A DNA stretch of 64,000 nt from Myxococcota bacterium (GTDB lineage Bacteria > Myxococcota_A > UBA9160 > UBA4427). Positions 1-9,543 of this stretch are shown in pieces (within the stretch, counting starts at the first letter, position 1; each line of letters starts with the position of its first letter). Where the stretch lies: assembly GCA_029243605.1 (NCBI GenBank), contig JAQWRT010000092.1, forward strand, positions 1 through 64,000. Direction: 5' to 3'. Under the pieces are notes generated by a model, which was given only the letters and a program-made list of their open reading frames with translations, searched no databases and was not told the DNA's origin. Made by a program: the position numbers and the translations under genes.

Positions 1-2
1 TC

Positions 3-146
3 GACACCGTGGCGGTGGAGGATGGAAGCGGCAGCATGATCGTGTACCTCAACTCGGGCCCGGGAACGGTTTCAGCTACTCCCTTCATGACGAACGTGCC
101 CACGGACTGGGAGGTTGCCAACTTCACCGGGATGTCGGCGAACTAG
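3..146 (+). CDS. C-terminal fragment of a protein truncated by the window edge (…VYLNSGPGTVSATPFMTNVPTDWEVANFTGMSAN*)
   Basis: Open frame from the window start to TAG at 144-146, followed by a rho-independent terminator. Confidence 0.5.
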   Translation, partial: DTVAVEDGSGSMIVYLNSGPGTVSATPFMTNVPTDWEVANFTGMSAN

Positions 147-199
147 TAGACGCATCGATCTCTTGGGAGGCAAGCGCCGAGCCCCAAGCGATGAAAAAC

Positions 200-235
200 T
201 GCCCGGCTGCCCAAAAGGGCAGTCGGGTTTTTTTG
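200..235 (+). terminator. Rho-independent terminator
   Basis: CCCGGCTGCCC-AAAA-GGGCAGTCGGG followed by TTTTTTT; one G-T pair in an 11-bp stem. Confidence 0.9.
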
Positions 236-268
236 TCTGGGCGAGCAGATCTTTTCGGGACGACCCCT

Positions 269-3200
269 ATGACATCAGCGCTCGATCCCGCATCTATTGA
301 GGCCGTTGGCCGGCTCTTCGACCAATCCTGGTACGCCGCTCGCTATCCCGAGGTGGGCGCTTCTGGGCTGAGCCCTCTGGCCTACTATCTCGAGGTCGGA
401 GATGCGGCAGGCCATTGGCCGCACGAGCTCTTTGACCCCGCTCATTATGCGGATCAGCTCCCTGAGCTCCCCACCGAGGGAGGGGTTCGTTTCGGTCACT
501 ACGCGACCGTGGGCGGGCGCGATGGCGCCGACCCGCATCCGCTCTTTCATTCCCAGCACTATCTTGACCAGTGCAGTGATGCGATCCAACCCGGGCAGAC
601 GGGGTTGGCGCATTACCTTGCCGAAGGGGAAGCTCGGGGGTGGACGCCCAACCCCGTCTTTCTTCCGAGCTTCTATCGAGCTGCCCATCCCGACCTTGTC
701 GGCGTGTCCTGCCTGCTCGCTCACTACGTTCAATCCGGAGCTCGTGAGGGAAGGGCGCCGAACCCGCTTTTCGCTCCGGATTTCTACTACGAGGGGGTCC
801 GAGGGGAGGTTTCGGGGGTTGGCGAAATCTTGGCCCATTACCTTGCGTCAGGTGAGGTCAATGGATTTCGGCCCCACCCACTCTTTGATCCGGTCTATTA
901 CGCCGCGGGTGTAGAAGGCTTGGCGCCGGGAAAGGGTAAAAGCCTTGCCCATTATTCCGAGCATGGGGGGCTCCCCGGTGCGGCTCCTCACCCGTTATTC
1001 GACCCCCGCTATTTCGCCCAACAGCTCAAGGCGGGCTTGCCCCCGGGCGAAACCCTCCTCGCCTACTACCTGGGTTCCGGCGAAAGGCAGGGCCTAAAAC
1101 CAAACCCACTTTTCGACCCGCTCTTTTATGCGGAGCACGGGGAGATTGGGGACGCTTCAGAACTCGAGCACTATGTCCGGCATGGAGGCGACGCAGACCT
1201 TTCCCCCATCTCCCTCTTTGACTCCAGATGGGTTCGCGAGCAGCTTCCACTCTCGGAACGGAGGAAGGGAACCCCTCTCGCACACTACCTCGAGAGTGGG
1301 GGGAGCCTCGAAAAGGGACCGCACCCGCTTTTTGATGCCAGTTGGTATGCCTCGGAATATTTAGGAGCTGACGCTTCCGAGTTCGATGCGTTCGTTCATT
1401 TCGTAGAAGAGGGCGCCGGGTCGGGCTCCGATCCGAACCCACTCTTCTACTCGGCTTGGTACCGCGATTTCTACGCCGAGCATTTCGCTCGAGAAACTCC
1501 ATCAATCACGCATTATCTCAAAATTGGTCATGTCCGGGGCCTCTCTCCGAACCCCCTATTTAATCCTGATTACTATCTCGCTCAAGCAGGAGTCGATCTT
1601 TCTCCGGGCGAGACCGCCTTGACCCATTATTTCCGAACGGGTATGAAGAGGCAATATCCCCCCTCCGAGCTCTTCTGGTTTTGTCTCCAGTTTTTTCGCA
1701 GCAAGACCGGCCAGAGAGATCGCCGGGATGGGAATCCCGCGGCTGGCTATCTGATGGATAAATTTTCAGATTTTTTCAGCCCCGATGCGGAGATAGAGAT
1801 CAACTTACCCGCGGTGCATACGCCAGATGTCTCGATCATTATTCCTGTCTACGGCCAGATTTCTTACACCCTCGCTTGCCTTCGCTCTATTTCTCGAGCT
1901 GAAAACGAAGCCACTTTCGAGATCATTATCGTGGATGATCATTCACCGATTTCCGAGTTTCGGCCGCTCGTCGAAATCGAAAACCTGAGGATCAAGAGAA
2001 ACGCGAAAAACGTGGGGTTCGTGCACTCGTGCAACCGAGGCGCGAGTGAGGCTCGAGGCCGAGATCTTGTTTTTCTCAACAACGACACGCTGGTGACGGA
2101 TCGCTGGCTGGATCGATTGATCGAAACTCGAGAACCCTTCCCGTCAGCCGGTTTGGTCGGGAGCCAGTTGGTATTTCCCGATGGAAAGCTTCAGGAAGCG
2201 GGCAGTATCGTCTGGTCTGACGGGAGCGCTCACAATTACGGATCGGGCGACGATCCCTCGGACCCCCGCTACTCTTTTGCGCGAAAATCCGACTACGTCT
2301 CGGCCGCCTCCGTCCTGATTGACCGAGAGTTTTTTGAGAGCCTTGAAGGCTTTGAAGAAGTCTATGCGCCCGCATTCTATGAGGACACGGATCTCGCCTT
2401 CAAGGTTAGAAACGCAGGGAAAGAAGTTATCTATCAGCCCGGCTCCGTGGTTATTCATTTTGGTGGAGCCAGCCACGGTCGTGATACGGATTCTGGCCTG
2501 AAGCAGCACCAGGTCTTTAACCGAAGTACTTTCCGAGAGCGTTGGGAAAGTGCGCTAGAGGCTCAGCCCGTCCGAGGTTCGCGTGTCGACTCTGCGGCGA
2601 CCTCAAGAGGTGAATCGCACGTTCTCGTCATCGACGCGACAATGCTGACGCCCGATCGAGACGCGGGCTCCCTCCGCATGTTCAACCTGATCAAAGTTCT
2701 CAGGGGAATGGGCTATGTCGCGACCTTCATTCCCAACGATCTCTCGTGCGACGAAGAAGGAATCGACCTGCTGAGCCGATCAGGAATCCAGGTCATTTCC
2801 TCGCCTCATTACCAGTCGATAGAGCGATTCCTCCAATCTTCGGGCGCTCAATTCGATTTGGTTATCGTGAGTCGGCCGGACAGCGCGGAAAATTGCTTGG
2901 ACATGGCGAGACTCTACTGCCCAAAGGCGCTGATTCTCTACGATACCGTCGACCTTCATTTTCTGAGACGAGAGCGAGAAATAGCTCTTACGGGAAGCAG
3001 CACAACAGCCCCTTCGATTCCGGAGAAAGAGTTGAGAGCTTGCTCTCGGGCCGATGCGGCGATTACGGTTAGCGACTACGACCGATCCCGACTCCTCGAA
3101 AAAATTCCGGGGGCGACTGTCCATGTTGTCAGCTTGATCGACGAAGTGCGCCACCTCTCGCAATCGTTCGACGAACGCGATGGGCTCCTCTTTATCGGGG

Positions 3201-3727
3201 GGTTCAGACATCCGCCCAATGTCGATGCTGTCGTCTGGTTCCTAGACGAAGTCTTTCCCATTCTCAGCGATTGGATCCCCGGGATCCGCTTTCATATTGT
3301 CGGGCCGGATCCCCCCGAAGAAATCCGGAATAGGGCGAGTGAAACCGTGGTGGTAGAGGGGTACCTCGAGAGCATCGAAGCTCAGTATGCAAACAGAAGG
3401 GTTTCGGTCGCTCCTATTCGTTACGGGTCAGGGGTGAAGGGGAAGATCAATCAGGCTATGGCCTATGGATTGCCCTGTGTAGCCACTCCAGAAGCTGTCG
3501 AAGGAATGGACCTTGATCTTCAAGAGGAGATTCTGGTCGCGGCGAGCGCTCAAGATTTTGCAGAGTCGGTTGCAGAGTTATACGAAAGCGAAACGCTCTG
3601 GCTCGATCTGTCGAGGAAATCGACGCGTAGTATAGAGCGTTCCTATTCCCCGGCGGTCGCCGAAGAGAAGATGAGGCAACTTCTTGAAGCGCACGGCCGG
3701 ACTCCCCCCCTTGATGAGTCGACGTAG
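269..3727 (+). CDS. Glycosyltransferase with about 12 N-terminal 'NPLFDxxYY…HYLxxG' repeats, a GT2 domain and a C-terminal GT4-like domain
   Basis: GT2 motifs VSIIIPVYG, IIIVDDHS, LNNDT; GT4-like LLFIGGFRHPPNVDAV…APIRYGSGVKGKINQAMAYGLPCVAT. The listed ATG at 191 lies at the terminator, so ATG 269 is preferred. Confidence 0.9.
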   Translation: MTSALDPASIEAVGRLFDQSWYAARYPEVGASGLSPLAYYLEVGDAAGHWPHELFDPAHYADQLPELPTEGGVRFGHYATVGGRDGADPHPLFHSQHYLDQCSDAIQPGQTGLAHYLAEGEARGWTPNPVFLPSFYRAAHPDLVGVSCLLAHYVQSGAREGRAPNPLFAPDFYYEGVRGEVSGVGEILAHYLASGEVNGFRPHPLFDPVYYAAGVEGLAPGKGKSLAHYSEHGGLPGAAPHPLFDPRYFAQQLKAGLPPGETLLAYYLGSGERQGLKPNPLFDPLFYAEHGEIGDASELEHYVRHGGDADLSPISLFDSRWVREQLPLSERRKGTPLAHYLESGGSLEKGPHPLFDASWYASEYLGADASEFDAFVHFVEEGAGSGSDPNPLFYSAWYRDFYAEHFARETPSITHYLKIGHVRGLSPNPLFNPDYYLAQAGVDLSPGETALTHYFRTGMKRQYPPSELFWFCLQFFRSKTGQRDRRDGNPAAGYLMDKFSDFFSPDAEIEINLPAVHTPDVSIIIPVYGQISYTLACLRSISRAENEATFEIIIVDDHSPISEFRPLVEIENLRIKRNAKNVGFVHSCNRGASEARGRDLVFLNNDTLVTDRWLDRLIETREPFPSAGLVGSQLVFPDGKLQEAGSIVWSDGSAHNYGSGDDPSDPRYSFARKSDYVSAASVLIDREFFESLEGFEEVYAPAFYEDTDLAFKVRNAGKEVIYQPGSVVIHFGGASHGRDTDSGLKQHQVFNRSTFRERWESALEAQPVRGSRVDSAATSRGESHVLVIDATMLTPDRDAGSLRMFNLIKVLRGMGYVATFIPNDLSCDEEGIDLLSRSGIQVISSPHYQSIERFLQSSGAQFDLVIVSRPDSAENCLDMARLYCPKALILYDTVDLHFLRREREIALTGSSTTAPSIPEKELRACSRADAAITVSDYDRSRLLEKIPGATVHVVSLIDEVRHLSQSFDERDGLLFIGGFRHPPNVDAVVWFLDEVFPILSDWIPGIRFHIVGPDPPEEIRNRASETVVVEGYLESIEAQYANRRVSVAPIRYGSGVKGKINQAMAYGLPCVATPEAVEGMDLDLQEEILVAASAQDFAESVAELYESETLWLDLSRKSTRSIERSYSPAVAEEKMRQLLEAHGRTPPLDEST
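299..1670 (+). repeat. Protein-level tandem repeat, about 12 units of 35-43 aa (x-P-LFDxxYY…LAHYLxxGxxxGxxP)
   Basis: Recurrent HPLFDP/NPLFDP, HYL..G and P.P motifs along the translation. Confidence 0.85.
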
Positions 3728-3749
3728 AGGCGATGTTGCAAATGGCCGA

Positions 3750-3796
3750 GCCTAGGGGCAGGAGTCGAGAAAATTCGACTGGCCTCTGATTTAGGC
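3750..3796. terminator. Possible terminator-like nested hairpin between convergent genes
   Basis: GCCTA…TAGGC outer arms and AGTCGA-GAAAAT-TCGACT inner arms; no long T tract. Confidence 0.35.
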
Positions 3797-3818
3797 GTGT
3801 GTCACGCGGGAGGAGCAC

Positions 3819-5213
3819 CTAGGGAAGGGAGGAAAATTCGGTCCTCGGTGACGATGCGGTGAGATCGACTCTGCCCGTCATGCGATCGTTTTCGGTGAAT
3901 TCGACTCGGAAAGCAAGGGCATCGAGAATCCGGTGCAGGTAGATGGCCTCACCGTTTTGAGCGGCCATCACACCGGCATTAACGAAGTATACGCCCGAAT
4001 TCAGATTGACCCGAAAGGGCAAATAGACCCGAGCTCGATTTTGGCCCGGTACATGTTCGATTATTTCGTCGGCGGAATGAGAGACCTGTCCGGCGATTTC
4101 GAGTCCAGTCGCCGCTTTGATCATCATCCCGAAGCGAACGCCGTAGGCGCTCTCAGAGAAAACGACGTCGTAGGCGTAGGTGTACTCGCCTCCCCGGTTG
4201 AGAACATTGACGACTTCGTCCCTGGAGTCGAGGATGCGAACGTTCTGGATCTGAGCGCCGAGTTGCTGGTATTCGCTCGTGCTCTCGGGCAGAAGACCGG
4301 GATCGTATTGGCCCAGGTTTCGGACATCGGTGCTGGGTGGAGAGAGCCCCTTGGAGTCCGTGCTTTCAGCCACACCCGTTACATCGAATTTCCGAATCTC
4401 GTCGATCAGCGAATCATGAGCGCTCTCCTCGGCATAGAGGAGCTTGTGATAGTAAGCCACGGTGTCTCGCGGGTTTGCTGTCAGTATGCGCTCCCCGGCT
4501 TCGATGAGAATGGCGCGGTCGCAGAGTTCGATCACCATTTGTGAGCTATGCGAAACAAAAAGAATTGTCGATCCGGCTGATTTCAGCTCCTCGAGTCGGG
4601 CAAAGCATTTTCGAGCGAAGGCTTCGTCGCCCACGGAAAGAACTTCGTCGATCACCAGAATGTCAGGATCGGAGTTGATCGCTACGGCAAAAGCCAGCCG
4701 AGAATACATGCCGGATGAGTAGAGTTTGACCGGACGGTCAATGAAATCGCCGATACCCGAGAATTCAATGATTGAGTCGATACGATCGTTGATATCGGAT
4801 TTCGACAGGCCTATGACCGCGGCATTCATTAAAGCGTTTTCTCGCCCAGTGAATTCGGGGTCAAATCCCGCACCCAGGGTCAGGATCGGGGCCAGGTGTC
4901 CCGTGACATGGAGCTCTCCAGAAGTAGGCTCCAGCGTGCCGGCAATCAGATTCAAGAGGGTAGATTTACCCGATCCATTGCGACCGACGATGCCCACCGT
5001 TTCGCCCTGATAGATCTCGAGGTTCACGTCTCGGACGGCGAGGAATTCGTCGGCCCTATTTCTTTTGCTTGGCCAGATCAGTTGCTTCAGGCGCTTGGCC
5101 GGGTTGTCATCGAGTGGATAGGCTTTCGTCAGGTCGTTTGCCTGGATGACGATGGGCTTCGAACCGTCACTGCTCGCCGCTTCCCTTTTTTGGTTTCCCT
5201 TCTTAGACAACAT
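3819..5213 (-). CDS. wzt: Polysaccharide ABC transporter ATP-binding protein (Wzt type, with C-terminal Wzt_C-like domain)
   Basis: Walker A VGRNGSGKSTLLNLIAG, ILVIDEVLSVGDEAF, C-terminal beta-rich extension. ATG at 5213 overlaps the permease end. Confidence 0.9.
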   Translation of the reverse strand: MLSKKGNQKREAASSDGSKPIVIQANDLTKAYPLDDNPAKRLKQLIWPSKRNRADEFLAVRDVNLEIYQGETVGIVGRNGSGKSTLLNLIAGTLEPTSGELHVTGHLAPILTLGAGFDPEFTGRENALMNAAVIGLSKSDINDRIDSIIEFSGIGDFIDRPVKLYSSGMYSRLAFAVAINSDPDILVIDEVLSVGDEAFARKCFARLEELKSAGSTILFVSHSSQMVIELCDRAILIEAGERILTANPRDTVAYYHKLLYAEESAHDSLIDEIRKFDVTGVAESTDSKGLSPPSTDVRNLGQYDPGLLPESTSEYQQLGAQIQNVRILDSRDEVVNVLNRGGEYTYAYDVVFSESAYGVRFGMMIKAATGLEIAGQVSHSADEIIEHVPGQNRARVYLPFRVNLNSGVYFVNAGVMAAQNGEAIYLHRILDALAFRVEFTENDRMTGRVDLTASSPRTEFSSLP

Positions 5214-6015
5214 CGGGGAAGCCCTTCTTGGAGTGTATGAACCAGAGGTAGCCAAGCCAGGCAAAAGTCCAGCTTCCGATCAGCAGGAAAACAAAGGTTT
5301 GCCAATGCGGAGGCGAGCCTTGGAAAAGAGCCGCCTTCGACATGTTGAGAATGGGGACGAAGGGATTGACTGAATAGTAGAGTTGGAAGGAGTCGGGAAC
5401 CGCACTCGCGGGATAAAAGATCGGACTCAGGAAAAGAAGAGCCGTAGTCATGAGGCCGACTACATGGGTGATATCCCGCAGGTAGAGTCCCAGAGAGGAG
5501 ATAAACCACACGGTGCCCACAGTGATGAGGGCTACGGGAAGCGCGATCACGGGCATAAAGAAAGCGGTTAATGGGGGGAGTCCCATCACCGCGCAATAGA
5601 AGAATATTAGGATCAGCCAGTTGATCAGGAAATTGAAAAGGGATGTAAGAACGCTGACCCACGGAAGAATTTCGGTTGGAAAGACTAGTTGCTGGATGTA
5701 GAGTTTGTTCTCCCTGAGCAGTGAGGGCGCCTCGTTCACGCACTCGGAAAAAATTAGATAGAGGATCAACCCGGAGAAAAGAAAGAGGGCGAAATTGGAC
5801 TGGTTCTCTTCGGCACCCCCCCATTTACTCTGGAAGACGACCGAAAAGATAAACGTATAGATCCCCAGCATGATTAAGGGGGTGAGAATCGCCCAGAGCA
5901 TCCCGAGCACGGATCCGCGATAGCGCGAAGCAATTTTTCTACGAACCAGGGGTGCGATCAGTCCGCGATATTTCCAGGTGATCAGGCCTGGAGCGAGTGG
6001 GCTGTGGAGACGCAA
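5203..6015 (-). CDS. wzm: ABC-2 type polysaccharide/polyol phosphate export permease (Wzm type)
   Basis: KIASRYRGSVLGMLWAILTPLIMLGIYTFIFSVVF and several TM segments; overlaps wzt. Confidence 0.9.
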   Translation of the reverse strand: MRLHSPLAPGLITWKYRGLIAPLVRRKIASRYRGSVLGMLWAILTPLIMLGIYTFIFSVVFQSKWGGAEENQSNFALFLFSGLILYLIFSECVNEAPSLLRENKLYIQQLVFPTEILPWVSVLTSLFNFLINWLILIFFYCAVMGLPPLTAFFMPVIALPVALITVGTVWFISSLGLYLRDITHVVGLMTTALLFLSPIFYPASAVPDSFQLYYSVNPFVPILNMSKAALFQGSPPHWQTFVFLLIGSWTFAWLGYLWFIHSKKGFPDVV

Positions 6016-6253
6016 AGTTTTTCTCCCGGCAGCGCCGGCGGTTGTGGGTTGGCTTTCTCTCTTCGGATCCGACCGATTCGGAAACCCCAGAACGGGCTTA
6101 TGGGCTTCCGGTGAAATCGGCTGGACTGGAGAATTTCGCCACGCTGGAGGATAATGAAGTCCTCAAAGAATTTCCCGGTCCAGCCAAAGCCGGGCGGGAG
6201 GGCATCAAGAGCCCTCCCCATGCTGGAAGGTCAATCCTTCCGAGGGGACTTGA

Positions 6254-8260
6254 GTGATTGGGAAGAGGGGAATTGCCTGGCTTTTGTTGATGGCCTGGGG
6301 GCTACTGTCCTGTGGATTGGAACCGACTTCCGATCCCTGGTCACCCCCGCCGGGAGCCGCCAAAGCCAAGGCGATCGCTCCGCGCGAGGAATGTCGGGTG
6401 AAAGTCGCGGAGAAGCAGCCGCTCTTCGGTGATCTCCATATCCATACCGGCATTTCCATGGATGCCAATTCCCTGGGCACGGTGACCGGGCCGGAGGATG
6501 CGTATCGCTACGCCAGGGGAGAGCCCATCGAGGTCTTTTCGGGCGACCCTGCTCAGGGCATGCGGCTGGCCCAGATAGACCGGCCGCTGGATTTTGCAGC
6601 GGTGACCGACCACGCGGAATGGATGGCCGAGGTATCCCTGTGTACGACCCCGGGCTCCCCGACCTACGATTCTACGGGCTGTCGGATCTATCGAGGCGAG
6701 GACGAGTCTTGGCTCGCCCGGATCCTGGGTTTGACCGGCTTCCGCGCGCGAATAGGGGGCCTGATCGACTTATTCGGCCGACGCTCGGATGTGTGTGGTG
6801 ACAACGATGAGATCTGCCGATCGGAGCTCGCCACGGTCTGGCAGGCCAACCAGGTGGCTACCGAGCGCGCCTACGACCGTTCCGAGGCGTGCTCTTTCAC
6901 GAGCCTCCATGCCTGGGAATACAGTCATTCGCCCTACGCGACAAAGGTCCATCGCAATATCATTCTGCGCAACGAAATCGTGCCCGAGTTACCCATCTCC
7001 TCCTTGGAGACGCCAATAGAGATCGACCTGCGCCATCAGCTCGTTGATCTTTGTAACGATAATGGGAGCGGCTGCGAGGCCATTGCTATTCCTCACAACC
7101 CGAATCTTTCAAATGGTCAGATGTTTCGGGTCGAGTACGCAGATCTTCCTCTGGAGGAGCAACGCCGGGAAGCTGCCCTGCGGGCTCGGCTGGAACCCAT
7201 CGTCGAAATGATGCAGATCAAGGGTGAGAGTGAATGTCGGAACGGCATGTACGGTGTCGTGGGGGGCGAGGACGAGCTCTGCAATTTTGAAAAGATCCGA
7301 GATCTTGGCCTCCAGGAATTCGAGGACTGTGAAGAGGGTGCGGGTCAAGGCGCGCAGGCGGGTCGTGGCTGTTCCTCGAGAACCGACTTCGTTCGCTACG
7401 CGTTGCTGGAGGGAATCAGGGAAAAGAAGCGGATCGGGGTTAATCCCTACGCGTTCGGCTTCATTGGGAGCACCGACAACCACATGGCCACCCCCGGATC
7501 GGTGAGCGAGTACGGAATTCCGTACAAGTTCGGCGTGACCACCGAACGACTGCTCACGGTTGGAGACGAAAAAAGAAGCCCCGCTTTTTGGAGCCCAGGT
7601 GGCCTGGCGGGCGTATGGGCCGAGGAAAATACACGGGACGCCATCTTCGATGCTTTGAAGCGGCGGGAGACCTTTTCCACCAGCGGCCCGCGCATCGTCC
7701 CTCGCTTCTTTGGCGGTTGGGCCATGGACCCCGAAATTTGTGCCGAGTCAAATTTTGCAGGGGTGGCCTACGAAAAGGGTGTTCCCATGGGCTCGGAGCT
7801 TCCGCCCCGGCCTGAAGGGCAGGGGGCACCAGTCTTCGCGGTTTCAGCGTTGGCAGACCCCGGGAGCCCGGGCCGGCCGGGTGGGCTTCTCCAACGAATT
7901 CAGATCATCAAGGGCTGGGTCGGCTCGGATGGACTTTTCCATCAGGAAGTGCACGAGGTTGCTGGGAGTCCGGATAATGGGGCGGGGGTCGATATGGCGA
8001 CCTGTGCACCCCAGGGCGAGGGGCACAGCGCGCTTTGCGGGATCTGGCGAGACCCGGAGTTCGACCCGGAAAATGATGCGGTCTACTACGCTCGGGTCAT
8101 CGAGAACCCGAGCTGCCGCTGGTCGTCGAGGCTCTGTCTCGAAACGCCCAACGCCAGCGAATTAGACGGGTGTACCTCCGACCGGTTGCCGGAAACGATT
8201 CAGGAGAGAGCCTGGACCTCACCCATTGGTTATGCACCCGAGGCTGCCGGAGCATCCTGA
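6254..8260 (+). CDS. DUF3604 domain-containing lipoprotein
   Basis: Lipobox GLLSCG; LFGDLHIHTGISMDANSLGT, AVTDHAEWM, FIGSTDNHMATPGS motifs typical of DUF3604. Confidence 0.85.
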   Translation: MIGKRGIAWLLLMAWGLLSCGLEPTSDPWSPPPGAAKAKAIAPREECRVKVAEKQPLFGDLHIHTGISMDANSLGTVTGPEDAYRYARGEPIEVFSGDPAQGMRLAQIDRPLDFAAVTDHAEWMAEVSLCTTPGSPTYDSTGCRIYRGEDESWLARILGLTGFRARIGGLIDLFGRRSDVCGDNDEICRSELATVWQANQVATERAYDRSEACSFTSLHAWEYSHSPYATKVHRNIILRNEIVPELPISSLETPIEIDLRHQLVDLCNDNGSGCEAIAIPHNPNLSNGQMFRVEYADLPLEEQRREAALRARLEPIVEMMQIKGESECRNGMYGVVGGEDELCNFEKIRDLGLQEFEDCEEGAGQGAQAGRGCSSRTDFVRYALLEGIREKKRIGVNPYAFGFIGSTDNHMATPGSVSEYGIPYKFGVTTERLLTVGDEKRSPAFWSPGGLAGVWAEENTRDAIFDALKRRETFSTSGPRIVPRFFGGWAMDPEICAESNFAGVAYEKGVPMGSELPPRPEGQGAPVFAVSALADPGSPGRPGGLLQRIQIIKGWVGSDGLFHQEVHEVAGSPDNGAGVDMATCAPQGEGHSALCGIWRDPEFDPENDAVYYARVIENPSCRWSSRLCLETPNASELDGCTSDRLPETIQERAWTSPIGYAPEAAGAS

Positions 8261-8280
8261 GCGGCTGAGTTTTTCAGAGG

Positions 8281-8308
8281 CGAGGGAGTCGGGGCAAAGA
8301 CTCCCTCG
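8281..8308. terminator. Terminator-like hairpin between convergent genes
   Basis: CGAGGGAGTC-GGGGCAAA-GACTCCCTCG perfect 10-bp stem, then tcttgtcctttcc. Confidence 0.55.
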
Positions 8309-8326
8309 TCTTGTCCTTTCCCCCAC

Positions 8327-9415
8327 TCAGATAGAAGAGCCGGCTGGATTCCGGGGCAGGTGATCGAAGACAGCCTGGGGTCGGGTTCGACGGTATTCGT
8401 CGAGGATCGGCTCGAGTTGCTCGGGGCTGGCTCCATGCAGAATGACTCCGTCGCATCCCAGCTCGAATTGCCCACGAATCGCGTCGACGCATTGGGCAGG
8501 GCTCCCCTGAGCGGCAGGAGCCAACCATTCTTCGGGAAGAAGGGTGGCCACGTGCTCGAGTTCCTCGGGGGTGGCCGTCATGTCCAGACCCCCTCGAAAA
8601 TTCTGGACAAAATCATCGGCCCTGAATCGGTCGAGCACCGATTTGTCCCAGCCATTGGTTTTGACCATGAGGTCTCCATAGCCCTGAAGATAAGTTGCCA
8701 GACGCCCCACGGTCTTCTTGAGCCGCAACTCCTCGGGAAGATGGTCGCCGATGGTTGCAAAGCAGGACCAGACCCGGACGCTACCTGGATCTCGGCCAGC
8801 TTTCTCCGCGGCCCGCTTGATCGCCTTGACACAGCGTGCGGTGGTCTCGTCGCTGAAGAAGGTATGGAGGACAACGGCATCGAAAACCCGACCGCCGAGA
8901 TCCAGGGAATTGGGACCGAAAGCGGTAAAAGTCAGGGGGATCGCCGCATCGTATTGGGGCCCCATGCTGAGCAAGGGATATTTTCCGGCGGGTCCATCGT
9001 GGCCGACCACGAGCTCGCCCCTCCAGATTTTCCGCATGAGGGAGACGAAGTCCTCGATCTGAGCGGTCTTGATCGGATCGATTCCGTAGGCACGGAACAT
9101 GGGGGCGATCCCCCTGCCCAGGCCAAGAGAAAAACGCCCCTCGGTCAGGGTGTGCATGCTCATGGCCATTGCGGCGGTGACCATGGGGTGCCGGGTCGAG
9201 TGGTTGGTGGCGGCGGTGGCGATGCCAATTTCGCTCGAAACGGCACCGACCGCGCCTGAAAGCACCGCGGCTTCCTTGATATTGAAGCGCTCAGAAATGA
9301 AGCAGGAGCCGATTCCCATGGCCTCGGCGGCTTTGACCTCATCGAGCAACTCTCGGGGGCTCTCGGGTTGGCCGGCAAGGGTATAGAAGCCGAGCTCGTT
9401 CATGGATTGAGGCAA
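8327..9415 (-). CDS. LLM class F420-dependent oxidoreductase
   Basis: LLM-type N-terminus MNELGFYTLAGQPESPRELLDEVKAAEAMGIGSCFISERFNIKEAAVLSGA…LTEGRFSLGLGRG. Confidence 0.85.
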   Translation of the reverse strand: MPQSMNELGFYTLAGQPESPRELLDEVKAAEAMGIGSCFISERFNIKEAAVLSGAVGAVSSEIGIATAATNHSTRHPMVTAAMAMSMHTLTEGRFSLGLGRGIAPMFRAYGIDPIKTAQIEDFVSLMRKIWRGELVVGHDGPAGKYPLLSMGPQYDAAIPLTFTAFGPNSLDLGGRVFDAVVLHTFFSDETTARCVKAIKRAAEKAGRDPGSVRVWSCFATIGDHLPEELRLKKTVGRLATYLQGYGDLMVKTNGWDKSVLDRFRADDFVQNFRGGLDMTATPEELEHVATLLPEEWLAPAAQGSPAQCVDAIRGQFELGCDGVILHGASPEQLEPILDEYRRTRPQAVFDHLPRNPAGSSI

Positions 9416-9543
9416 GACTTGGCTCCTTTAAGAACAAAGAGAAACGGGACTCTTGGGCTGCCTCGGCTTCTTTTTCGCTCTCGAAGGGGCAAGCTGTGAA
9501 TTTCGGCTAGAAGCTAGAGTCGATCGGCCGCGGCCTCTTTGCG

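Noticed and set aside
269-8260. A full capsule or O-antigen biosynthesis cluster
   Set aside because: Only one glycosyltransferase protein plus Wzm/Wzt are present; no initiating transferase, sugar-nucleotide enzymes or polymerase are visible here
8360-9259. 299-aa + strand ORF opposite the LLM gene
   Set aside because: Antisense shadow ORF of a well-supported gene
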